From: G963665925 sp963678925
GTDB taxonomy: Bacteria > Bacillota > Clostridia > Peptostreptococcales > Acidaminobacteraceae
DNA length: 64,000 nucleotides
Assembly: GCA_963678925.1 (NCBI GenBank)
Contig: OY787533.1
Span: forward strand, 2,480,001 to 2,544,000
Direction: 5' to 3'
Position numbers and translations under genes: made by a program. Shown in pieces: positions 27,435 through 35,984 of the stretch (position 1 is its first letter; each line of letters starts with the position of its first letter). Below the pieces are notes generated by a model. The model was not told where the DNA came from, searched no databases, and worked only from the letters and a program-made list of their open reading frames with translations.

Positions 27435-27923
27435 ATGTTTAAAACATATGCATGTGGCACAAGGACAATCACTTATAAAGGGATTGTCCACAATATCATG
27501 AATGATGCGCCGTTCATTGGGTCGCTCATTATCGCCCAAAACTGCAGTATGCCCTGTAAAGACTGTATCAACGAGCATTTGAAGTCTCAAGACCATATGC
27601 TTGAGGCGTCGGTGCTTGAGATTATAAGCACAGTCAAATCTGCTGGCCTGGACGAAGGGATTATTCTCTCAGGGCTTGAATGGACAGAACAGCCGGACGA
27701 TCTGGTTGCCATGGTGGCGTGTGCACTTGAAAACAATCTAAAGGTTATGGTCTATACGCATCATTTAGAAGATACTTTTTTCAGCATTGTCCCTGAGCTT
27801 CGGGGCAAACCCATTTATGTCAAGTTTGGTCTTTTCGACGAGAACCTGCGCAGTGAGACACACTTCTCGCATACGGTGAAATTGGCGACGACCAACCAGT
27901 ATATCAAATGGCTGCAGGCATAA
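27435..27923 (+). CDS. nrdG: Anaerobic ribonucleotide reductase activating protein (radical SAM)
   Basis: A 162-residue radical-SAM activase that installs the glycyl radical on NrdD using S-adenosylmethionine and a 4Fe-4S cluster. The cluster motif is CSMPCKDC (C-x3-C-x2-C, ~39-46), and GIILSGLEWTEQP corresponds to the SAM-binding GGE-like strand, here with Gly-Leu-Glu. Starts two bases after the nrdD stop, so co-translated. Confidence 0.93.
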   Translation: MFKTYACGTRTITYKGIVHNIMNDAPFIGSLIIAQNCSMPCKDCINEHLKSQDHMLEASVLEIISTVKSAGLDEGIILSGLEWTEQPDDLVAMVACALENNLKVMVYTHHLEDTFFSIVPELRGKPIYVKFGLFDENLRSETHFSHTVKLATTNQYIKWLQA

Positions 27924-27977
27924 AACTTAAAGCCGCACTCCGAGCATTCAAAAGTTTTTTAAATATCTGCATAAAAA

Positions 27978-28024
27978 TCAAGCCCCTGCAATCGAACAGC
28001 CTTCGATTGCAGGGGTTTATTTTG
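27978..28024 (+). terminator. Rho-independent terminator after nrdDG
   Basis: cccctgcaatcgaa pairs with ttcgattgcagggg across a 5-base loop, followed by tttatttt. Also lies before the convergent MATE gene. Confidence 0.9.
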
Positions 28025-28057
28025 TCTGGTATCCATTTTATGAATTTGTGAATGCGC

Positions 28058-29401
28058 TTATTCAAATGCAAAGCCGACATATTTCTTTATGAGCTTTCCA
28101 GAACCAAGGGCAACAATCAGGAATGAAGCGTTAAGGGCAATCCATATGCCTGTGAGTCCCCAGACCCGTGAAAGGAGTAGGGCAATCGGTACATAAAGGA
28201 CAAAGAGTCGAACCATGGCGATCACAGCGGAGTGCATGGGCTTATTCAGCACGTTGAGAGCACTGGTGTGAATGAGGAAGATTCCCTGCAGTCCGTAACC
28301 GATTGGGATGATATAAAGATATGTTTTTACTGTTTCAATAACGAGGGCATTGTCTGTAAAGAGGCTTGCAACCATGCCGCCGGCAAAGAAGAATATCACA
28401 AGTGTCAGAACCCCGTATGCCAATGAGAAAAACTCTGATTTCTTTATGATTTCATTGACGCGGTCATGCTTTTTCGCACCCAGGTTCTGGCCGAGAATGG
28501 GAACGAAGATGGAGGCAAGGGCGTTGATGACAAGCATTGCAAACATTTCAATTCGTGTTGCGATGCCAAACCCGGCAGTCGCTTCAGTTCCAAAGGTTGC
28601 TACGAGAGAGGTGATAATGCCCACAGCCAGGGGCGTCATGATTCTTGTAAGTGCATTAGGCAGGCCAATGAAAAGCAGGTCCTTGATCGAGGCCATGATA
28701 TCACCTAGGTGTGCATTTTTCAGAGAGACAATCTTTTGTCGGTAAACGAGAACGTATAGGGAAACGATCATTGTAATCATTCTGGAAATGACCGTCGCCA
28801 GAGCGGCGCCTTTGATTCCCATTGCAGGGAATGGGCCGAAGCCGAAAATCAGCATGGGATCGAAAATCATATTGACGACAGCCGCTACGGTCATGATGAC
28901 AGCGGGTGTCTTGGTATCACCAAGCGCTCGAATACCAGCATTGCCAATCATTGGAATGATCAGAAACATGACACCGGCGTACCAGATCTTCATATAGTCC
29001 ACAATATAAGGGAGGGTCTGTGCATCAGCACCCAGGAGTGTAAAGAGGGGTTCTATGGTAAGCATGCCCGCAATGACGAATACGAGTACGAGTAAGAGTC
29101 CCAGTGTCAGGCTGTCTGTCGTATAGCGTACGACCTTGTCGTGGTTGTTCTCACCCACTGCTCTGGAAATGAGTGAAGCCGCACCAATGCCAACACCTTG
29201 GGCGAGGGCGCCTATAACCATGACAACAGGGAAAGTCAGGGTCATGGCAGCCATGGGAATCAACCCCAGCTTGCTGACAAAGTAGGTGTCGACCATATTG
29301 AAAGCGACCAGTCCCAGCATACCGAAAATCATGGGGAAAGTCATGCGCAGGAGCAGCGGTGTTACGGGCGCGTTTGTAATATCAGATGTTTTTGAGTTCA
29401 T
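28058..29401 (-). CDS. MATE-family multidrug/metabolite efflux transporter
   Basis: A 447-residue inner-membrane protein with about 12 predicted helices in two homologous halves. MATE signatures are NMVDTYFVSKLG, MAAMTLTFPVVMVIGALAQG (~48-67) and IRALGDTKTPAV. It exports drugs or metabolites using Na+ or H+. It lies 45 bases downstream of, and in the same direction as, a MarR regulator, so the two form an operon. Confidence 0.93.
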   Translation of the reverse strand: MNSKTSDITNAPVTPLLLRMTFPMIFGMLGLVAFNMVDTYFVSKLGLIPMAAMTLTFPVVMVIGALAQGVGIGAASLISRAVGENNHDKVVRYTTDSLTLGLLLVLVFVIAGMLTIEPLFTLLGADAQTLPYIVDYMKIWYAGVMFLIIPMIGNAGIRALGDTKTPAVIMTVAAVVNMIFDPMLIFGFGPFPAMGIKGAALATVISRMITMIVSLYVLVYRQKIVSLKNAHLGDIMASIKDLLFIGLPNALTRIMTPLAVGIITSLVATFGTEATAGFGIATRIEMFAMLVINALASIFVPILGQNLGAKKHDRVNEIIKKSEFFSLAYGVLTLVIFFFAGGMVASLFTDNALVIETVKTYLYIIPIGYGLQGIFLIHTSALNVLNKPMHSAVIAMVRLFVLYVPIALLLSRVWGLTGIWIALNASFLIVALGSGKLIKKYVGFAFE

Positions 29402-29446
29402 ATAGGTTCCTTTCTATTTCCTAAAGTAAGCGCTTGGTTGCCCGGT

Positions 29447-29884
29447 CTATTTAAGCCGGTCCACTTCTTTTATTGCGTTTTCAAGCATCTTATCCAGCAG
29501 CTCTTTGGACTGATCAATTTCAGACGCAGTCATTTCTGTACTGAGGGTCGAGGTGAGTGTTTGAAGAATGGCTCTCAGCGTAGGTATGAAAGCCTCACCT
29601 TTATCCGATAGGAAAATCTTGTAGTTGCGACGGTCCGCCTCATCCTTCTGGCGTTCAATGTAGCCGAGCGCTTCCAATTTGCTGAGGGCTTTTGCCGTTG
29701 TGGCTTTGTCGTTCATCATTTGGGCGGTCAGTTCTTTCTGATTGATTCCGGGGGACTTTGCAATGGCAATAAGAAAGAGATATTGACCACTGCCAAGACC
29801 ATATTCCTTTAACTGATGGTTGATAATTATTTGAGTATATCGATAGAGGACGCTGATATATTTTCCAAAACTAATGTCGTTCAT
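29447..29884 (-). CDS. MarR-family transcriptional regulator
   Basis: A 145-residue winged-helix regulator. DNA-binding region GINQKELTAQMMNDKATTAKALSKLE (split: QKELTAQMMNDKATTAK near 55-71) and the wing with IERQKDEADRRNYKIFLSDKG, typical of MarR. RBS aaggagg is six bases before ATG (29884). First gene of an operon with a MATE exporter, so it probably represses both genes until a ligand binds. Confidence 0.92.
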   Translation of the reverse strand: MNDISFGKYISVLYRYTQIIINHQLKEYGLGSGQYLFLIAIAKSPGINQKELTAQMMNDKATTAKALSKLEALGYIERQKDEADRRNYKIFLSDKGEAFIPTLRAILQTLTSTLSTEMTASEIDQSKELLDKMLENAIKEVDRLK

Positions 29885-29917
29885 GGGAACCTCCTTAAAT
29901 AAGAAAAAGCAAATAGG

Positions 29918-29966
29918 ATGCTATTGCAACTATATGATATCACAGATAGAACGCTATTGCAACTAA
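29918..29966 (-). promoter_or_regulatory. marR-MATE promoter with repeated operator
   Basis: On the minus strand TTGCAA, a 17-base spacer and TATCAT form the promoter. The sequence tagttgcaatagc occurs twice, once over the -35 element and once just downstream of the -10, a layout expected for an autoregulating MarR repressor. Confidence 0.65.
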
Positions 29967-30197
29967 TTTCAAAAAGACGGTTTTGCGGGTGTGACCCAGA
30001 TCCTATACAATTGCCTGTGAAAATATAAAATGTCTCATAATTATAAGAATAAGGTGTGAACTTATATTCTGATTGATTTCTGTCAGACGTATAATAGGCA
30101 TGTAAACAAGGATATCGGGAAATATGGTGCAAATGTTTCCAATGAAGTTCATTCAAATGTTAGATCAATATTATAAGAATAGGGTGGAGGTAAAACT

Positions 30198-30909
30198 ATG
30201 AAGAAGTACTTGATTCTGACTTGGGTGCTCCTGTTGATGGCGAGCTTGTCATCAGTGGCGTTTGCAGGTGAGTATCTTGTAAAGGCGGGCGATGTCTTAT
30301 GGAAAATTGCGTCTGATATCAATGAACCCTTTTTTCTTGAGGGCATGGGACTCAGCACATCGAGCTTTCTTGATTTTTTTTGACAGACCCTTCAAGTCGC
30401 CCATAATAGCCATTGACACGTCCAGTCATGCTGCCAATCGAGTCTTAGTGGATCTTATTTACAAGACATATATATCGCCGGGTAATTTGAATGACGAAAA
30501 CCTCTTAAGAGCTCTATTTCAGAGCTTCATACTTTCAGTTGAAAATGAAACCGAGGGCGAAAACAGCTTTCACGAATCCAAGGTGTTTGGTAACTATAAT
30601 GCCTTTAGAAAGCTCGTAGAAGCAAATTTTCACGAAGTGAAAACGGTTGAAGCCTATGCTGCCATGATGAATACCTCGAAAAAAGTCATCAATTATGCAA
30701 CGCGAAATGTTGTGGGCTTGTCTGCTAAAGCCTTCATTGTCGACCGAATCATATTGGAAATCAAGCGGTATTTGAGTCAGGGGGAGCTCATGAATTATGA
30801 GATATCTGACTTGCTGGGATTTGACGAGCCGGCCAATAGGACAAATTTTTTCAAACGGTACGCAGGTGTTTCGCCAAAGGTCTTCAGGAAACAGTATGAA
30901 ACCCAGTAA
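30198..30909 (+). pseudogene. LysM/AraC chimera, frameshifted
   Basis: The first ~40 codons encode a signal peptide (MKKYLILTWVLLLMASLSS) and the start of a LysM domain (GEYLVKAGDVLWKIAS). The sequence then passes without a stop into the middle of an AraC-family regulator. At 30374-30381 a run of eight T shifts the frame: with seven T the reading would be SFLDFF-DRPFKSPIIAID, joining both parts. The remaining frame to 30909 encodes the AraC helix-turn-helix (MMNTSKKVINYATRNVVGLS and LLGFDEPANRTNFFKRYAG). Best explained as a deletion fusing two genes, then a frameshift; an internal start could still give a truncated AraC protein. Confidence 0.7.
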
Positions 30910-30991
30910 TCGACCATTTAGAAGTTTAAGAGATTTAATCAAATACTGATAGAGATTGCGCAAATTTTAAATGTGAAATGCCAAATTAAAC

Positions 30992-30997
30992 ATATAA
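30992..30997. repeat. Left 6-bp target duplication of the 3-kb transposon
   Basis: atataa directly before the TGTT end; the same six bases follow the AACA end at 34030-34035. A 5-bp duplication with an offset end is also possible. Confidence 0.75.
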
Positions 30998-31034
30998 TGT
31001 TCCTGCTCTCTCCATCTGACCATGCCGTGCTCAC
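30998..31034. repeat. Terminal inverted repeat, transposon end beyond the ATPase gene
   Basis: Begins tgttcctgc and contains tgaccatgcc and gctcac. Aligned to the complement of 33993-34029 with ten mismatches in 37 and no gaps. Confidence 0.8.
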
Positions 31035-31113
31035 AACACCTGCCGTCAGTAGCTCGCTTATTCTGCCGATTTACGCCTGTCTATAAGCCGCAGCAGATGC
31101 TGCAGCCTAAACA

Positions 31114-31914
31114 TTACGGAAGCTCTCCTGCGATGACCGTTCGAATCATGTGGTCATCAATCAGTTTCTTAGCACTTTGCGCCGCGTAAATCAGCGCATG
31201 AGTGCAAAGTTTGTTGATTGCTCTTGCGGAGCCGGCTGAATACCGATAGATTTCATCGATGGCCTTGTCTGTAAAAATGTCTTTCGCGCCATCGGCATAA
31301 GCTAAATGAGCCTCGACATATTCTTGAGTCTGTGCCCGGTCGTACTGAGGGATTTCACATTTGAGGTCTATCCTTTGCCGAATGGCCGTATAATGTTGCA
31401 GTTTCAGCTTGTCCCACAGTTCGTTTTGTCCGACTAGAATCAGGGACATGGGCTGATGTGAGTCCATCTTGGTGTTCAGAAGAAAACGGATTTCTTCCAG
31501 TGTTTCTTTTGCGAGAAGATGTGCTTCATCTACAATGGTAACCACGTGTTTCTTGTAAACACCCCGGATGACTTCAAGCTGCTGATGGAGCTGACGTCTT
31601 GCATCACCCCTGTAAAACTTGGATTCGATGCCAAGCTGTTCGAGCAGGCCTTTGTAAAACCATCTAGGCGTCAACTTTGAGTCCGACAGGTAGAGTATTT
31701 CGTAGTTTTCCCTCGGCAGCGCGCTTGTGAATCTGCGGATGGCGGTCGATTTGCCGCATCCAACATCTGCGGTGACAACGGCGAACAGCTGCCTGGTGGC
31801 CGCATACTCAAGGCGTGATAGTATCTCACCTAGATCATTTGAGACGTACAGCGCACCTGCTTCAATGTCGTTTCTAAACGGCGTGTGGGTCATTTCAAAG
31901 AAGTTTTCATACAT
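31114..31914 (-). CDS. Transposon AAA+ ATPase (TnsC/TniB/ExeA-like)
   Basis: A 266-residue ATPase. Walker A is DVGCGKSTAI (~50-59), Walker B VTIVDEAHLL (~124-133), with sensor-like LILVGQNELWDKL and the arginine-rich TAIRQRIDLKCEIP. In Mu, Tn7 and Tn5053-type elements such ATPases choose targets and activate the DDE transposase. Its start (31914) overlaps the end of the transposase gene by eight bases, so translation is coupled. ExeA-like annotation is usual for this type. Confidence 0.88.
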   Translation of the reverse strand: MYENFFEMTHTPFRNDIEAGALYVSNDLGEILSRLEYAATRQLFAVVTADVGCGKSTAIRRFTSALPRENYEILYLSDSKLTPRWFYKGLLEQLGIESKFYRGDARRQLHQQLEVIRGVYKKHVVTIVDEAHLLAKETLEEIRFLLNTKMDSHQPMSLILVGQNELWDKLKLQHYTAIRQRIDLKCEIPQYDRAQTQEYVEAHLAYADGAKDIFTDKAIDEIYRYSAGSARAINKLCTHALIYAAQSAKKLIDDHMIRTVIAGELP

Positions 31915-33259
31915 CGGAAGACCCTCCTATGTCGCTGTAGCTGACAGCCCTTTTACTGCGGGTTCGACCCGTAGTATTCGCTTTGTTCAGTCCATCAAGC
32001 AGTCTGGAAGTATTCGCTTCAAGGGGTGACAGTCCTTCTGGAAGTTCTGCTCTTATGCCGCAGTTTTCACCAATCTGCTGGATACCTGCCTTGAAGGGTT
32101 CGAAATCCTTGTGGTGGATTTCGATTTCTTCCTTCCAAGTCGGGTCATATCGGACTTCAACCTGACGTCCGATCAGTTTTGTACCGACATCGTACATATT
32201 TCCCTTGAAGCTGATGCAGCCGGTCTTATCGACTTGCCGAGTTTCCGTATGGAGAAAGGCTTCGGCAAGTTCGTTTGCATCTACAAACCGTAGTGCACGC
32301 TTGTCGCTTCCAAAGGCAACCTCTGGCGTTAAGCCGTCGAGGGAGGTATGCACGTTTTTGTGGTAATACTGCGAAATCCACACATCAAGGGCATCGTTGA
32401 GCTCTTCCAGCGTCTTTGGCTTGTTTAGAGCGACTTCTGAAAGGAAGGCGTCCACTCTGCGGTTAAAGGCCTCGATTTTGCCTTTTCCTTCCGGATGATA
32501 CGGTTTCGAGAAGAGAAGGCGTATGCCTAGGCGGTCACAAGCCTTTTTCAGCCATTCACTGCGGTACTGTTTGCCGTTATCGACAAAGATTTTGTCAGGC
32601 TTTCCAAAGTGCATGATCGCCGCCCGCAGGCTGTCTTCAATGATTTCAACCTTCTGGTTGTCATAAAATTTCGCCGCCATGATGTACCTGGTCGCATCAT
32701 CGATAAAGACGGACAGGTAAACTTGTTTCATGGCGCCATCCTTGCCAATGGGCAGGTAGGGTCCATATTTAATGTCCCCTTGGAAGAGCATGCACCGGTG
32801 TGACTTTGCAAAACGTCTTGAGGCAGCACCTTTCTTTGAATACAGCTTCACTTGAGAAGCACCGAACCCTTTAGCCTGCAAATGCCGCTGCAAGGTGCTA
32901 CGGTGTACAGTTCCAGGCTTTATGATTTCTTCAAGCTCCAGGATACGGATGATATCCGTCACACTTCTCGTCGGGCATTCACGCCTTAGAATAATGGCAT
33001 GTTCCACCACGTTCGGAAAGTTGTCCGGCAGGGTACTCTGATTTCGCTTGTAACCCGTTTTTGGTTTCAGTCCGGCAAATCCCTCCTGCTGATAGGCCCC
33101 CAAATATCTGGAGATACTCCTGTAGGAAATGTTGTTCTCTTCACTGATTTTCTTTTTCAGTTCAATGATCTGGCTAGCGTCAAGACTTTCATCCATAAGC
33201 GGTGTAATCATCTTAAGTCTCGCGGCTGCCACATCGTCTGGCGTTTGCTGTTTGTTCAT
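31907..33259 (-). CDS. DDE transposase/integrase of Mu/TnsB/TniA type
   Basis: A 450-residue recombinase. N-terminal helix-turn-helix regions (NISYRSISRYLGAYQQEG and TVHRSTLQRHLQAKG) are followed by an integrase core with FQGDIKYGP (Asp), FVDNGKQYRS (Asp) and GKIEAFNRR (Glu), the last two separated by 35 residues as in D-D-35-E enzymes. The C-terminal YDVGTKLIGRQVEVRYDP resembles the Mu-type beta-barrel domain. RBS aaggaaggag precedes ATG (33259). Second gene of the transposon operon. Confidence 0.9.
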   Translation of the reverse strand: MNKQQTPDDVAAARLKMITPLMDESLDASQIIELKKKISEENNISYRSISRYLGAYQQEGFAGLKPKTGYKRNQSTLPDNFPNVVEHAIILRRECPTRSVTDIIRILELEEIIKPGTVHRSTLQRHLQAKGFGASQVKLYSKKGAASRRFAKSHRCMLFQGDIKYGPYLPIGKDGAMKQVYLSVFIDDATRYIMAAKFYDNQKVEIIEDSLRAAIMHFGKPDKIFVDNGKQYRSEWLKKACDRLGIRLLFSKPYHPEGKGKIEAFNRRVDAFLSEVALNKPKTLEELNDALDVWISQYYHKNVHTSLDGLTPEVAFGSDKRALRFVDANELAEAFLHTETRQVDKTGCISFKGNMYDVGTKLIGRQVEVRYDPTWKEEIEIHHKDFEPFKAGIQQIGENCGIRAELPEGLSPLEANTSRLLDGLNKANTTGRTRSKRAVSYSDIGGSSDV

Positions 33260-33306
33260 GCTAATGCTCCTTCCTTGTTGTTTGCAGAAAGGGTATCATG
33301 AACGTT

Positions 33307-33804
33307 TTACGGACAACAGGCAAACCGGGTGGGTTGCCATAAGCCAGCGTTAACAAGTATTTGACTGACAAGTGTCAGCCAACTGATGCCGCGTCTTCTG
33401 TGATTTTCGAGTAAAGAACCGGAAGCTGTGATTGGAAAGTGTTGTTTGTGCTTTCGCGACCACATACTGCGCAGCATGGCTTCGATTTGACACTTTGACT
33501 CTCGGAACTGTTTCAGCCACCTGTGAAGGGTGCTGTTATCCGCTGGGCAGTCATCACGAGTTCCATCTATTTGAGATTCAATCACTTCGGCGATATAGTG
33601 TTTGCATGGCAAAAGGATATCTGGCAGTTCGGTATGCAGACTCGCACAGCTACAGCACTTGAGTCTCCGTACCTTGTAGCTTTTCCTCGAACCATCAGAC
33701 TGCTTGCCGTACCGGATACGTCTGTCATATCCAGAAAGTTGGCCGCCACACACCGGGCACACATGCGATTCTTTACTCTCTATGAAAAATATCGTTCTTG
33801 TCAT
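33307..33804 (-). CDS. DUF6431-like zinc-ribbon protein of the transposon
   Basis: A 165-residue protein. A zinc-ribbon is formed by CPVC (~16-19) and KCCSC (~49-53), followed by a predicted helix-turn-helix (DDCPADNSTLHRWLKQF). It resembles the DUF6431 family that I recall accompanying integrase/ExeA-type transposase pairs in Clostridia. The role is unknown; DNA-end or target recognition is possible, as for the zinc-finger protein TniQ/TnsD, but that is inference. First gene of the minus-strand operon, 47 bases before the transposase. The RBS is weak. Confidence 0.72.
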   Translation of the reverse strand: MTRTIFFIESKESHVCPVCGGQLSGYDRRIRYGKQSDGSRKSYKVRRLKCCSCASLHTELPDILLPCKHYIAEVIESQIDGTRDDCPADNSTLHRWLKQFRESKCQIEAMLRSMWSRKHKQHFPITASGSLLENHRRRGISWLTLVSQILVNAGLWQPTRFACCP

Positions 33805-33976
33805 TGATTTCGTACTGTGCTATGATAACCATACATTTTGGGGCACTGCTTTACGATAATCAATCTTGCCGGAGAGACATCGTTTAGCGGTGCTTTTTCA
33901 TTTCACCTCAGTACCTATAGGATACTGACAGTGTATATTATATGCCTGCGGCATCACAAGGGAGCAACTTTCACAT

Positions 33977-34029
33977 GGCATGGTCAAGATCAGTGAGCTG
34001 GGCAGGGTCAAATTTGGTGGGCAGAAACA
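33977..34029. repeat. Terminal inverted repeat and repeated inner site, transposon end beyond the DUF6431 gene
   Basis: Read inward (minus strand) it begins tgtttctgc and has two copies of TTGACC-x-TGCC, at 34001-34011 and 33977-33987. Repeated subterminal sites are typical for transposase binding in Mu/Tn7-like elements. Confidence 0.78.
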
Positions 34030-34035
34030 ATATAA
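34030..34035. repeat. Right 6-bp target duplication of the 3-kb transposon
   Basis: atataa, identical to 30992-30997. The remaining 34036-34225 before the next gene holds only a possible promoter (tacaat at 34191-34196); nothing else was recognised. Confidence 0.75.
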
Positions 34036-34225
34036 ACAGAGGTGTTTAACTTGATGTTTTTACGTATTTGAGTCTTGCGCATTTTCTTTATTGAGAAGTA
34101 GCCAAGTCTATGGGCAAATTTTTATTGTCTTTTAAATACGTGTATTTACAGAGGGGCTTTCAGGGGTATTAAGGGGGTATATAAAATAACTACAATACTG
34201 ATAAAGAAAGAAGAGAGGAGGTCCT

Positions 34226-35788
34226 ATGAACAAGAACGCCTTAAACCGAAGAAAAATCTTGAGAAATGTCGCTCTAACAACTGTACTTGCACTCTGCGTC
34301 TTGGGCTTAGGAACTTATCAGTATAACAGTCAGCTCGACAAGCTTAAGGGACAGGATGAGGACATTTATCACCTCCGTGCCAGTCTGATGCAAAATTATG
34401 TTCGATTGATATCCAGCAACAATGTTTCGATGAAAGCTGTCTTTGAATCGGCATACAGATCCTCTGTTCATGGAAAGCTAAGTCACGTTGAGCTTGATGC
34501 GTTCGTGCACTATCCCCAGTATGGTGTTAGCGCCCTTGCGCCGCTTGAAAATCCAAAGCTGGCGCATATGAATGCCAATTTGACCTTGCTTGATACCCTT
34601 AATTTAAGTGATCCTCAACTGCGCAGTGAGATAAATGCATGTCTTTCCATCGACCCCTATGTGGGTGCGCTCAAGGAAGAGGTCAATGAAACAATTTGGA
34701 CCTATTACACATCAGTAAAGGGATTCATGTATATTGGTCCGTCACATGCAGTCTCTGACTTTTATTTTACTGAGGACTTGTTCGAGAAGGCCTTTTGGAC
34801 GGAAGCTGTACCGAGTGTGAATCCCCAGGCGAAACAGATTATTACAAGCCTATACGAAGACGCTGCAGGCCAGGGTATGATGATTTCGATTTCCAATCCA
34901 GTTTACGCAGAAGGACAGTTCATTGGTGTCATGTCCTATGATCTAGGCATTGATTTGATGCAGCGGCTGCTTGCTGCAGGTCCCAGTCTTGGAAAGACCA
35001 TTCTTTTCGACGAAAAGGGTTTGCTGGCTGCTGGCTTAGACGTGACGCATCCTGGTGATAAGGTCACACTGCCGGAAGAATATATAGAAGATACATGGAC
35101 GCAGTACGAGGGTAAACTCATTGAAGTTTCAACAGTTGTTCCCGATCAGCTCTATTGCATGCATCAAATTGACCAGTCAGTCCTGCGCTTGGCGGCGCTT
35201 AAGTCAAGCCAGCTCTTGTGGATGCTTGAGGGAATCATTGCAGTGGTCATTATCATGTTGGTCAGAAACAGGCGACTGGCCATTGAACGCAAGAATCTAA
35301 TGCTCATAGATCCCATGACCAAGCTGTATAACCGCCGTGGTCTAGAGGAAATTGTCATGAAGTTCGATGCTCTCTCAAGTCGTGAAAATATTCCTTGTGC
35401 AGTGCTCTTAGTGGATATCGACAAGTTCAAGCGGGTCAATGACGAATATGGCCATACCATAGGGGATGAAGTCATAAAGTCAGTGGCAGATGTGCTTGTT
35501 GAGTACAGTCGGTCCTATTCTACCGTGGCACGCTGGGGCGGCGAAGAATTTCTAGTGTTTATTCCAGATGTGGACACATCAAATATCTTTTCCATTGCAG
35601 AACGTCTGCGGACAGCTGTAGAAGAACGTGTCCACAGTGCTCGGCATTTGTCTGTGACCATAAGCATTGGTGTGCACTTTGAGGCGCCGATATCAGATTT
35701 TGAAGAAATGGTGAAAAAAGCGGATAAGGCCCTCTATCACGCAAAGGATACAGGACGTAATCAGACAGTAATATACACGAAGATGTAA
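34226..35788 (+). CDS. Membrane diguanylate cyclase with extracellular Cache-like sensor
   Basis: A 520-residue protein. Transmembrane helix ~13-31, a large extracellular region (~35-325) with PAS/Cache-like segments (MISISNPVYAEGQFIGVMSY and TILFDEKGLLAAG), a second helix ~328-345 and a C-terminal GGDEF domain with RWGGEEFLVF and LLVDIDKFKRVNDEYGH. GGEEF is a functional variant, so cyclase activity is expected. RBS gagaggagg precedes ATG 34226. Monocistronic. Ligand unknown. Confidence 0.92.
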   Translation: MNKNALNRRKILRNVALTTVLALCVLGLGTYQYNSQLDKLKGQDEDIYHLRASLMQNYVRLISSNNVSMKAVFESAYRSSVHGKLSHVELDAFVHYPQYGVSALAPLENPKLAHMNANLTLLDTLNLSDPQLRSEINACLSIDPYVGALKEEVNETIWTYYTSVKGFMYIGPSHAVSDFYFTEDLFEKAFWTEAVPSVNPQAKQIITSLYEDAAGQGMMISISNPVYAEGQFIGVMSYDLGIDLMQRLLAAGPSLGKTILFDEKGLLAAGLDVTHPGDKVTLPEEYIEDTWTQYEGKLIEVSTVVPDQLYCMHQIDQSVLRLAALKSSQLLWMLEGIIAVVIIMLVRNRRLAIERKNLMLIDPMTKLYNRRGLEEIVMKFDALSSRENIPCAVLLVDIDKFKRVNDEYGHTIGDEVIKSVADVLVEYSRSYSTVARWGGEEFLVFIPDVDTSNIFSIAERLRTAVEERVHSARHLSVTISIGVHFEAPISDFEEMVKKADKALYHAKDTGRNQTVIYTKM

Positions 35789-35817
35789 CTGGATACATTA
35801 AAATTCAGATATGAGAG

Positions 35818-35862
35818 ATGCAGCCTGAGAACGGATATGTTCACAGGCTGCATTGTCTTGTA
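35818..35862 (+). terminator. Probable terminator
   Basis: atgcagcctg pairs with caggctgcat (35818-35827 with 35844-35853) around an inner gaac/gttc stem; the following tgtcttgt is only moderately T-rich. Confidence 0.6.
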
Positions 35863-35984
35863 ATATATTAAGCGGGTGTTTAATGCTATAATGGAGTGAG
35901 ATGCTGAATCGCGCTCCAGGGGTGGGGTGAGCGTCTATTGTCATATACCCCTTGCTTACCGAATGAATTGAGGAATCATAGCCT

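Larger units (their letters stand above)
30998..34029 (-). mobile_element. Intact 3032-bp three-gene transposon of Mu/Tn7-like type
   Basis: Ends are imperfect inverted repeats beginning TGTT: 30998-31034 and 33993-34029 match at 27 of 37 positions, sharing TGTT-x-CTGC, TGACC-x-TGCC and GCTCAC blocks. Flanked by atataa direct repeats. Three minus-strand genes fill it: zinc-ribbon protein, DDE transposase with Mu-type C-terminal domain, and AAA ATPase. All frames are open, so it looks complete. It sits between the broken LysM/AraC gene and a diguanylate cyclase gene. Confidence 0.85.
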
